This document shows, one piece after another, positions 18,390-25,854 of a stretch of DNA of 64,000 bases (its first letter is position 1; each line of letters starts with the position of its first letter). The position numbers and the translations under genes were made by a program. This stretch comes from Subtercola sp. PAMC28395 (lineage in GTDB: Bacteria; Actinomycetota; Actinomycetes; Actinomycetales; Microbacteriaceae), in assembly GCF_018889995.1 (NCBI RefSeq), contig NZ_CP076547.1, positions 1,116,001 through 1,180,000 of the forward strand. Direction: 5' to 3'. A model generated the notes under the pieces. That model saw nothing but the letters and a program-made list of their open reading frames with translations. It ran no database searches and was not told where the DNA came from.

Positions 18390-20672
18390 CTACGCGACGG
18401 GGCCCGTCAGTCGTGCGATGAGTTCGCGGTAGCGCGCAGCAGTCTGCTCGACGATCGCCGTGGGCAGTTCAGGAGGGGTTCCCGTCTTGTCCCAGTTGGC
18501 TGCGAGCCAGTTGCGCACGATCTGCTTGTCGAAGCTGGCGGTGCGCTCACCCGAGTCGTATGCGGCCGCATCCCAGAAGCGGCTCGAGTCGCTGGTGAGC
18601 ACTTCGTCGGCCAGCGTGATCTCACCGGTGTCACGGTCGGCACCGAACTCGAACTTGGTGTCGGCGAGAATGATGCCGCGCGCTTCGGCGATCCCGGATG
18701 CCCGGGCGTACACCTCGAGCGAAAGCCGCCGCAGCTCGGCCGCAACGTCGGCTCCGACCAGCTCAACCGTGCGCTCGAACGTGATGTTCTCGTCATGGTC
18801 GCCGAGTTCGGCCTTGAACGCCGGCGTGTAGATCGGAGTCGGAAGCCGGTCGCCGTCGCGCAGCCCTGCTGGCAGTGCGACCCCACACACGCTCTGGGTC
18901 TCCTGGTACTCGGCCCAGCCGCTACCGGAGAGGTAGCCGCGCACAACGCACTCGATCGGGAACATGTCGAGGGGCTTCACGACCATCGACCGTGCGGCGA
19001 CGCGGGCGGGGACGGCGGGAGCCGTGTGTGCGCCCGTCGAGCCATCGAGAATGTGGTTCGCGAACCCGTCGAGCTGCCCGAACCACCAGCGACTGAGAGC
19101 GGTGAGCAGCTCGCCCTTCTGCGGGATGCCCGGTTCGAGCACGAAGTCGAACGCGCTCACCCGGTCGCTCGCGACCACGAGTATGGCGGTCGCATCGGCG
19201 AGCGAAGTCGACTCGCTCGGCACGTACAGGTCGCGAACCTTGCCCGAGTACACGTGCCGCCAGCCGTCGAGCTGATCTGCGCCACTCCCGTTGCCTGAGT
19301 CAGGACCCGAAGCGGCAGCTGATGGCGTCGCATCGGCGGCCTGCGCGCCGTCTGCCTCGGCGCCGCCGACGACCTCGGCGTCGACGCGCTCTGCGATGTC
19401 GGTGCGGAAGTGCGATCCTTCGAGCCCGATCAGACCCAATGCCTGGTACGCCCGGCGGCGCGCCTCGGTGAAGGTGGCGCCGAGGGCGACCACGCTCAAC
19501 ACCCGGCCGCCGGTGGAGATGAGCCGGTCATCCATCTGCCCGTCGGCGGCGCCTGCGAAGGCGGTTGCCGCGTGCGTGACGTGTACGCCATCGACTGCGG
19601 CTGCGGCGTCGAGACCGCTGATCTCTCGGCCGACGACAGGTGTCTCGGGGTAGTTCTCGCTCGCGAGCACGACGGTGACCGCACAGTCCGTGGAGAACGT
19701 CGGCCGCGGAACTGCTGCGAGAGTGCCGGTCGCCGCCGCGAGCAGCAGCCCACTCAGCGAGCTCGTCAACCGCGGCAGCACGACCTGGGTCTCGGGGTCG
19801 CCGAAGCGGGCGTTGAACTCGATCACCCGGATGCCTGAGCTGGTCAGGATCAGCCCGCAGTAGAGGAGCCCGACGAACGGCGTGCCTTCGTGGGCGAGCT
19901 GGCGGATGGTCGGCAGCGCTATCGAGACCAGAACCTCCTGCACGAAGTCGTCTTCGCTCTCGAATTCGTCGTCGAGCCAGGGCAACGGCGAGTACGCACC
20001 CATTCCGCCGGTGTTCGGGCCCAGGTCGCCGTCGAGCAGGCGTTTGTAGTCCTGGGCGGGCGAGAGCGGAACCACCGTGTGGCCGTCGCTCACGAAGAAC
20101 AGAGAGACCTCCTGGCCGTCGAGGAACTCCTCGAAGAGCACGTCGCCGTGGGTGAGCCAGGTCGAGGCGTGCTGCTGGGCTGCAGCGCGGTCTGAGGTGA
20201 CGAGGACTCCCTTGCCTGCGGCGAGCCCGTCGGCCTTCACGACGTAGGGAGCACCGAAGGTATCGAGGGCTGACTCGACATCGGCAGAGGTCACAGCGCG
20301 CAGGGCGCGGCCCGTCGGTACGCCCGCCGCATCCATGATGCGCTTGGCGAAGGTCTTGCTGCCTTCGAGGGCGGCGGCGGCCTGGCTCGGGCCGAAGACG
20401 GCGATGCCCCTGGTTCGCAGGGCGTCGGCGACGCCGGCGACAAGCGGGGCCTCCGGGCCGATGACGACGAGTTGGATGCTGTGGTGATTGGCGAAGTTCG
20501 TCACCGCACCCGGGTCATTGGCGTCGAGTGGGGTGACCGTGACGTTCAGAGCGGCAGAGGCGATTCCTGCGTTGCCCGGGGCCACAATGATCTCGTGTGT
20601 CTCGTCTTCGCCGAGCAGTGCACTGACGATGGCGTGCTCGCGGGCACCGGAACCAAGAACGAGAATCTTCAC
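18390..20672 (-). CDS. purD-purC: fused PurD-PurC: phosphoribosylamine-glycine ligase / SAICAR synthase
   Basis: One uninterrupted frame of 760 aa. Residues 1-425 are glycinamide ribonucleotide synthetase: MKILVLGSGAREHAI, VVIGPEAPLVAGVADAL, APYVVKADGLAAGKGV, DYKRLLDGDLGPNTGGMGAYSP and FNARFGDPETQVVLPRL. About 40 linker residues rich in Ala, Gly, Ser and Asp follow. Residues 465-760 are SAICAR synthetase: VYSGKVRDLY, ASDRVSAFDFVLEPGIPQKG, ECVVRGYLSGSGWAEYQ and GIILADTKFEFGAD. The fusion joins two ATP-dependent ligation steps that are not consecutive (steps 2 and 8 in common numbering). A stop lost between adjacent purD and purC genes is the simplest origin. Confidence 0.95.
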   Translation of the reverse strand: MKILVLGSGAREHAIVSALLGEDETHEIIVAPGNAGIASAALNVTVTPLDANDPGAVTNFANHHSIQLVVIGPEAPLVAGVADALRTRGIAVFGPSQAAAALEGSKTFAKRIMDAAGVPTGRALRAVTSADVESALDTFGAPYVVKADGLAAGKGVLVTSDRAAAQQHASTWLTHGDVLFEEFLDGQEVSLFFVSDGHTVVPLSPAQDYKRLLDGDLGPNTGGMGAYSPLPWLDDEFESEDDFVQEVLVSIALPTIRQLAHEGTPFVGLLYCGLILTSSGIRVIEFNARFGDPETQVVLPRLTSSLSGLLLAAATGTLAAVPRPTFSTDCAVTVVLASENYPETPVVGREISGLDAAAAVDGVHVTHAATAFAGAADGQMDDRLISTGGRVLSVVALGATFTEARRRAYQALGLIGLEGSHFRTDIAERVDAEVVGGAEADGAQAADATPSAAASGPDSGNGSGADQLDGWRHVYSGKVRDLYVPSESTSLADATAILVVASDRVSAFDFVLEPGIPQKGELLTALSRWWFGQLDGFANHILDGSTGAHTAPAVPARVAARSMVVKPLDMFPIECVVRGYLSGSGWAEYQETQSVCGVALPAGLRDGDRLPTPIYTPAFKAELGDHDENITFERTVELVGADVAAELRRLSLEVYARASGIAEARGIILADTKFEFGADRDTGEITLADEVLTSDSSRFWDAAAYDSGERTASFDKQIVRNWLAANWDKTGTPPELPTAIVEQTAARYRELIARLTGPVA

Positions 20673-20863
20673 TCGATGATTCTAGGGCCGAGGTGTCCTG
20701 GGCGCGGGCTGGAGGGGGTGGGCTGAAGGAGGTAGAGGCCGGGTTCCCTGGGGCCTGCGAAGTATCGAAAAAGAATTTCGAAGAAGTTTGCGTAACCGCG
20801 TAATGAAAGGCGGGTGCCCCACTCTCTTATCTGTGTGAGGCCGATTCTGGCTTCACGGACTCA

Positions 20864-21073
20864 GTGCGGCGGGTGGCCGGGATTTCCCCCCTGTCCCGGC
20901 TACCTGCCGCACGAGTTACCCCACAATCTCGTGTGGCGGGCGACACGCCCCCAAGCAACCCAGTCCGCCACACGAACCCACTTCGTGCAGCAGCCGGTAC
21001 CCCCCAGCCGGCTTCTGCACGAACACCTTTCGCGGGGCCGAGGAGTACCCCCCCAGCTCCCGGCCCCGCGAAA
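20864..21073 (+). ncRNA. 6C-RNA-like array of four C-loop hairpins
   Basis: Four consecutive stem-loops on the plus strand are seen at 20864-20912, 20929-20975, 20982-21023 and 21028-21073. Stems are long (11-15 bp) and unrelated in sequence. The loops of hairpins 1, 3 and 4 carry 6, 6 and 7 consecutive C, twice in the context TACCCCCC(C)AG; hairpin 2 has a run of five. The known actinobacterial 6C RNA is defined by two hairpins with at least six C in their loops, so this is a probable, enlarged relative. No convincing promoter or T-run was found. Frames crossing it are low-complexity and not credible genes. Confidence 0.65.
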
Positions 21074-21148
21074 ACCCTTCGACCTGTCCATGGCCGACGC
21101 GTCAATTGCCGAGCGTCCAGTTGGGTGCTCCGGGATAGTCTGGTGATC

Positions 21149-21529
21149 GTGGCACGGGCGAAGATTCCAGAGGCGACAGGGCTGAGCGCTGTTGCGTCGG
21201 TCACTCTCGCGGTGGCCAACGGTTCCACTGGTGTCGGTCGCGACACGCTCGCCACCGCTGTGAGGTACTCGTTGCAGGTTCTCTCGGAGCAGGCGAAGGG
21301 CAACACGGTCGAGGTGAGGGTGCCGCCCTTCGGCGCCATCCAGTGTATCGAAGGCCCGGGGCACACGCGGGGCACGCCTCCCAACGTCGTCGAGACCGAT
21401 GCGGAGACCTGGCTCGCTCTCGTCACGGGCAGGCTCGACTGGGCGACCGGCGTGAAGTCCGGCCGAGTGCACGCCTCAGGCCAGAGGGCAGACCTCACCG
21501 GGTACGTTCCCATCGCGGAGCTTCGCTGA
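21149..21529 (+). CDS. sterol-carrier (SCP-like) family protein
   Basis: 126 aa from a GTG at 21149. A -10-like TAGTCT seven bases before it supports this start and a leaderless mRNA. The sequence ATVSLAV-like strand, EVRVPPFGAIQCIEGPGHTR, GTPPNVVETDAETWLALVTG and HASGQRADLTGYVPIAEL match the SCP-like domain found alone or at the C-terminus of mycothiol-dependent isomerases. It probably binds a hydrophobic ligand; its role is unknown. It directly follows the C-loop hairpin array, so the two may be linked in regulation. Confidence 0.8.
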   Translation: MARAKIPEATGLSAVASVTLAVANGSTGVGRDTLATAVRYSLQVLSEQAKGNTVEVRVPPFGAIQCIEGPGHTRGTPPNVVETDAETWLALVTGRLDWATGVKSGRVHASGQRADLTGYVPIAELR

Positions 21530-21657
21530 CCGGAGCTTGGTGCGGAGCGTCTGTCCCGCCCAGCCCGGCTCGATGAGCACGGTCGCCGCCAGCGGAGTAC
21601 TCGGACTGTTCCAGCGGCTGAGACCGCACACCCAGCCTCGTAGGCGACAATAGAGCG

Positions 21658-21972
21658 GTGAGCGACTTCTCCCAACCACCTGTCGAGACGGTCGTCGGCG
21701 ACGACATCGTCACCATTCACCGCGCCCCGCGGTACTTCCGGTTCTTTGCCGTCGGTGCGATCGCCGGGCTCGTCGTCGCGGTCATCCTGACACTCGCCTT
21801 CTCAGGCTCACAGGGCTTCAATCTCGCCCAGGTCTTCGGCTTTCTGGCGCTCGTGTTCGTCGTCGTCGGAATCGGCGCGGGGGCCGTCGTCGCATTGCTC
21901 ATCGAGCGCACGGCGCGAAAGACCGCACGCACCATCACCGTCGAACGCCTCGAGGGCGACGGCGAGGAGTAG
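21658..21972 (+). CDS. small two-helix membrane protein
   Basis: 104 aa from a GTG at 21658; a weak -10-like GACAAT ends six bases upstream. Two transmembrane helices are clear (FFAVGAIAGLVVAVILTLAF and VFGFLALVFVVVGIGAGAVV). Both ends are expected to be cytoplasmic, and the second helix is followed by a basic stretch (ERTARKTARTITVERL). I cannot name the family. It stands between the SCP-like gene and the convergent DUF3073 gene. Confidence 0.75.
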   Translation: MSDFSQPPVETVVGDDIVTIHRAPRYFRFFAVGAIAGLVVAVILTLAFSGSQGFNLAQVFGFLALVFVVVGIGAGAVVALLIERTARKTARTITVERLEGDGEE

Positions 21973-22011
21973 CGAGCTCGGAGTAGCGAGCTAGGAGTTG
22001 GGCGACACGCC

Positions 22012-22320
22012 CTACGCGCGGCGCTGCTCGTCGTTCGGCAGGTACCGGCTCTGGTACGGGTCGTTCAGGGTGCTGCTGAGCCGGTTGCCGAGCTGGTCGT
22101 AGCTGCCGGCAACGTCATCCGCCTCGTCATCTTCGAGGTCGTCGTCATCCAACTCGTCGTCGGAATCGTCGGTGTCGTACTTCGCCGCCAATGCCGCGAA
22201 ATCTGGTTCGGAGTGAGTGCCCAACTCGCGCTCGAGTGCACTGTAGTTGGTGTCAGGGCTGAAGTACTTCAGCTCGCGCGCCACTTTGGTGTGCTTTGCT
22301 TTTTGACGGCCGCGCCCCAT
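22012..22320 (-). CDS. DUF3073 domain protein
   Basis: 102 aa; the ATG at 22320 is supported by GGTGAGGGGG shortly upstream and by the family's fixed N-terminus MGRGRQKAKHTKVARELKYF. The N-terminal 45 residues are basic and conserved in Actinobacteria. They are followed by a very acidic stretch (about residues 50-70, repeated Asp and Glu) and a polar tail. The function is unknown; the charge pattern would suit nucleic-acid or ribosome contact, but that is speculation. Confidence 0.9.
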   Translation of the reverse strand: MGRGRQKAKHTKVARELKYFSPDTNYSALERELGTHSEPDFAALAAKYDTDDSDDELDDDDLEDDEADDVAGSYDQLGNRLSSTLNDPYQSRYLPNDEQRRA

Positions 22321-22431
22321 GCGAGACCCCCTCACCTTTCGGGCCGGGGGAAGATGTACAGCCACCCGGATGAGTTGAATACGTTGAAATCTATCTGCGA
22401 GTTTAGCACGCGGCCTGTGACGAACTTCTTG

Positions 22432-24465
22432 TCACGGGTTGGGTTGCCTCGAGTCTGGTAGGTCGCTGGGTGTGTGCGCGCGAAACACCGGTCTCATGGG
22501 GTCGCCGCGGCGCTCCTGGCCGGGCAGCGGGCGAGAACGCCGCCCGTAGATCAGCTCCGTCGAGTCGAGCAGCCACGGCACCAGCGCGATGGTGACGCCG
22601 TGCACCAGCATCAGGCGGTTGCGCAGGCGGCGTGACTTGTGGTTGTGCAGCAGCGCCTCCCACCAGTGCCCGACGATGTACACCGGCGTGTACACGGTCA
22701 CCACCTCGGAGCCGTGCTTCTCGCGCCGCTTCTTGATGTACGCCGTCAGCGGCTCTGCCACGTCTCGGTAAGGAGAGTCGATCACGCGCAACGGGATGGC
22801 GATGTTCTGGTCGACCCACGCCTTCTCGAGGCGCAGTGTCTGTTCGTCGTCGATCGAGATGTGTACCGCCTCGAGGGAGTCGTGTCGCGCAGCGATCGCG
22901 TAGTCGAGAGCCTTCAGCACCGGCTTCTGCATGCGGCCGACAAGCACGATGGCGTGGTCGCCCTTGGCGCCGAACGTCGTGATCGGGTCGACTTCGATCT
23001 CTCTGTCGACGTCGCGGTAGTAGCGGTTGATGCCGAGCATGAACATGTACAGCACAGGCATGATCACGAACACGAGCCACGCACCGTGGGTGAACTTCGT
23101 GATCGTCACGACGATCAGCACCACGCCGGTGAACAGCGCTCCGAACGAGTTGATGGTCAGGCTCCGGATGACCGCCCCACGATCGGGCGTACCGCTTCGC
23201 AGCAGCTTCACCCAGTGCACGATCATGCCGCTCTGGCCGAGCGTGAACGACACGAACACACCGATGATGTAGAGCTGGATCAGGTTGGTCAGGCTCGCCT
23301 GGTAGACCAGCAGGATTGCCGTTGCGGCAAGCGCCAGCAGGATCATTCCGTTCGAGAAGACCAGGCGGTCACCCCGCGTGAGCATGGCCTTGGGGGCATA
23401 TGAGTCACCCGCGAGCACTGAGCCGAGCAGGGGGAAGCCGTTGAATGCCGTATTCGCGGCAAGCAGCAGCACGGCAGCGGTGGCGGCCTGGATCACGAAG
23501 AACATGATCGAGTTGTTGCCGAAGACCGACGATGCCACCTGGGCCATCAGCGAGCGCTGCGGAGTCGTTTCGCAGTTCGCGAACCCGATCAGCTCGCACC
23601 CGTTCTCGGCGTAGTGCACGCCCGAGATCAGCGCCAGAGCGGTGAGGCCGGCGAACAGGGTGATCGCGATGCCGCCCATGAGCACGAGTGTGCGTTGCGC
23701 ATTCTGGATCTTTGGCCGGCGGAAGGCGGGAACGCCATTGGCGATCGCTTCGACACCGGTCAGGGCCGAGCATCCACTCGAGAAGGCGCGAAGCAGCAAC
23801 AGGATGACCGCAACCTGGCCGAGACTCTCAGCGCGAACACCATAGTCGGCCGACTCTGCGACGGGGGGCGCGCCCAGGGCTGTGCGGCTCAGGCCGACAA
23901 CGATCATCAGTAGAACACTGCCCACGAACACATAGGTGGGTATGGCGAATGCCTTGCTCGATTCGCGAACCCCGCGCAGGTTGACGGCGGCGAGCACGAT
24001 CACGAAGAAGACGGCGAGTTCGACCCTGAACCCGTTCAGCTGCGGGATCGCCGAGATGATGTTGTCGACACCACTGGCGACTGACACCGCAACGGTCAGA
24101 ACGTAGTCGACGAGCAGCGCAGAGGCGACGACCAGCCCGGCCTTCTCGCCGAGGTTCTTGTGGGCGACTTCGTAGTCGCCGCCGCCGGAGGGGTAGGCCT
24201 TCACGAGCTGGCGGTACGAGGCCACGACGACGACGAGCAGCAGGATGACCGCTGCCGCGACCCACGGAGCGAACGAGAAGAAGGCGAGCCCGCCGATGAG
24301 CAGGATCATCAGCAGTTCCTGCGGCGCATACGCGACGCTCGAGAGCGGGTCGCTGGCGAAGATGGGAAGTGCCAGGCGCTTCGGGAGCAGCTGCCCCTCG
24401 AGTTTGTGGCTAGGCAGCGGGTCGCCGATGATCCAGCGTTTCGCCGACTTGGGTTCGTTAGTCAC
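22432..24465 (-). CDS. APC-superfamily permease, KimA-like
   Basis: 677 aa from a GTG at 24465 (VTNEPKSAKRW). The frame opens at a TTG at 24501, but that TTG is the first base of a -35 box (TTGACG), so it is not the start. About twelve helices follow LALPIFASDPLSSVAYAPQE, the signature seen in the KimA/YdaO group, and a cytoplasmic USP-like C-terminal domain (KGDHAIVLVGRMQKPVLKAL, then VHISIDDEQT). KimA is a proton-driven potassium importer controlled by c-di-AMP, and potassium uptake is the best guess here. No c-di-AMP riboswitch is seen upstream. Confidence 0.85.
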   Translation of the reverse strand: MTNEPKSAKRWIIGDPLPSHKLEGQLLPKRLALPIFASDPLSSVAYAPQELLMILLIGGLAFFSFAPWVAAAVILLLVVVVASYRQLVKAYPSGGGDYEVAHKNLGEKAGLVVASALLVDYVLTVAVSVASGVDNIISAIPQLNGFRVELAVFFVIVLAAVNLRGVRESSKAFAIPTYVFVGSVLLMIVVGLSRTALGAPPVAESADYGVRAESLGQVAVILLLLRAFSSGCSALTGVEAIANGVPAFRRPKIQNAQRTLVLMGGIAITLFAGLTALALISGVHYAENGCELIGFANCETTPQRSLMAQVASSVFGNNSIMFFVIQAATAAVLLLAANTAFNGFPLLGSVLAGDSYAPKAMLTRGDRLVFSNGMILLALAATAILLVYQASLTNLIQLYIIGVFVSFTLGQSGMIVHWVKLLRSGTPDRGAVIRSLTINSFGALFTGVVLIVVTITKFTHGAWLVFVIMPVLYMFMLGINRYYRDVDREIEVDPITTFGAKGDHAIVLVGRMQKPVLKALDYAIAARHDSLEAVHISIDDEQTLRLEKAWVDQNIAIPLRVIDSPYRDVAEPLTAYIKKRREKHGSEVVTVYTPVYIVGHWWEALLHNHKSRRLRNRLMLVHGVTIALVPWLLDSTELIYGRRSRPLPGQERRGDPMRPVFRAHTPSDLPDSRQPNP

Positions 24466-24473
24466 GTGTGATG

Positions 24474-24501
24474 ACACTACACCGGAATAATTGTTCGTCA
24501 A
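24474..24501 (-). promoter_or_regulatory. promoter of the KimA-like gene
   Basis: TTGACG (24501-24496) and TAGTGT (24479-24474) on the reverse strand are 16 bp apart, and the GTG start follows eight bases later. This gives the permease its own promoter despite sitting close behind the upstream membrane gene. It implies a leaderless or near-leaderless mRNA. Confidence 0.7.
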
Positions 24502-24507
24502 ATCCGC

Positions 24508-25713
24508 TTAACGTCGCTGCTGTGAGGCTGCTGGACTCGTCTCTGTGCGCTGAACGTCGTCGTAGCTCGAACGCACAGCAAGCGCAGCACGGGCCTGCCT
24601 GACGAGCGGGTCGTAGAAGGCCGACCGGTAGGCAGCGCCGCTCGTTGCAGAGACCACGAAGTTCAGCGCCGATATCGAGCTCAGGATGATCGCGGTCTTC
24701 ACCATCGCAACATCGAGCCCCAGCGGTAGCCCGAGAAGCACGATGACTTCGGGCGGGCGGCCGAGCCACGAGGAGAGGGTCGCCGGTGGCAGGGCGAGTT
24801 CGCCGAGAATGACCAGGAAGGCGCCCACGAGTACGGCGACGACTATCATCTGGATGCCCTGCGCCAGCACCATGATGGCGACCACGTTGAGTCTTTCGAG
24901 GTGGCCCAGTGGCGGGCCCGGTGCCGTGTCGCGGCCTGGAATGCGGCCGGCTTTCGCCCGGCTGAGAAGCGCGGAGCGCTCATCCGGGTCGATCTGCTCG
25001 TCGAGGCCGATCATCTCCGATCGGATGATCGGCGTTATGAAGATGAGTCCCAGTGTGCAGAAGAAGGCGACGATGCCGACGACTCGGAGAACCGAGAGTG
25101 CGCCGGTGACCTCCCAGAGCGCTTTGGCGAAGAACGCGAAGACGACCACCAGCATCAGTAGGGGTACGGCCTTCGTCACGATCTGCCCGAGTGCCCGGAG
25201 TTGGTGGAACGAACTTCGGATCGCCCAGCTCAGCACCGACCCGACTCCCGCCCAGGTGACTAGTAGACCCGCGGCGACCATCAGAAGGCGAACGACCACG
25301 CCCCCGGACGAGAAGAGGTCGTCACCGTTCTGTCGGGACAACCACGGAGCGCCCGCGACATAGCCGGCGATCAGCAGCGATCCGGTGTACCAAGCGCTGC
25401 GCGGGAAGCGTCGCATCAGTGCGGAACCCAGGAGCCACGCTGTCACTGGTGCTGCTGTTGTGAAGACAAGGGCGACCGCGGTGCAGAACACCAGGAGGAC
25501 GCCCTGCAGTGGCGAGACCTCGACCACTGTGACCCTGCTCGTGTTCAGCAGTGCCGCGACCAGGTCCAGGCAGATCAGAAGTGCGACAAACGGGATGGTC
25601 CGCGGCACGAGGAGCGTACCCCGGCGCCGACCGGGAACGAAGTAGGGGAGACCGTGGTGGCGCAGCCAGATCTCTGTCGTGCGCGTTGCGTGGTTGCGCG
25701 CATCGTCGAACAT
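24508..25713 (-). CDS. polytopic membrane protein, unknown function
   Basis: 401 aa with about eight hydrophobic segments, among them IPFVALLICLDLVAALL, VLLVFCTAVALVFTTAAPV, AVPLLMLVVVFAFFAKAL and VLRVVGIVAFFCTLGLIFI. A cytoplasmic loop (about 240-275) contains IIRSEMIGLDEQIDPDER. I do not recognise the family; the closing segment DVAMVKTAIILSSISALNFV and the basic tail offer no catalytic motif. It precedes the KimA-like permease on the same strand by 42 bp, although the permease seems to have its own promoter. Confidence 0.75.
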   Translation of the reverse strand: MFDDARNHATRTTEIWLRHHGLPYFVPGRRRGTLLVPRTIPFVALLICLDLVAALLNTSRVTVVEVSPLQGVLLVFCTAVALVFTTAAPVTAWLLGSALMRRFPRSAWYTGSLLIAGYVAGAPWLSRQNGDDLFSSGGVVVRLLMVAAGLLVTWAGVGSVLSWAIRSSFHQLRALGQIVTKAVPLLMLVVVFAFFAKALWEVTGALSVLRVVGIVAFFCTLGLIFITPIIRSEMIGLDEQIDPDERSALLSRAKAGRIPGRDTAPGPPLGHLERLNVVAIMVLAQGIQMIVVAVLVGAFLVILGELALPPATLSSWLGRPPEVIVLLGLPLGLDVAMVKTAIILSSISALNFVVSATSGAAYRSAFYDPLVRQARAALAVRSSYDDVQRTETSPAASQQRR

Positions 25714-25854
25714 GATGGTTACTCAGTTTAGTGCATTGATCTGCTCGCTGACGAGCAACCCGCCACGCTCAACCGAAACGGAGCGGCGCTTCTGTGAACG
25801 GCTTGGAGACGGGCCGACGAGTTACTCCCGTGCCGCGCGAGCGTCTCCGACGCC

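Noticed and set aside
20814..21146. Open frames crossing the C-loop hairpins on both strands
   Set aside because: Pro/Arg/Ser-rich products with no family features. The DNA is dominated by long inverted repeats, which fits a structured RNA better.
24466..24501. TTG at 24501 as start of the KimA-like permease
   Set aside because: It forms the -35 box of a good promoter whose -10 lies downstream of it.
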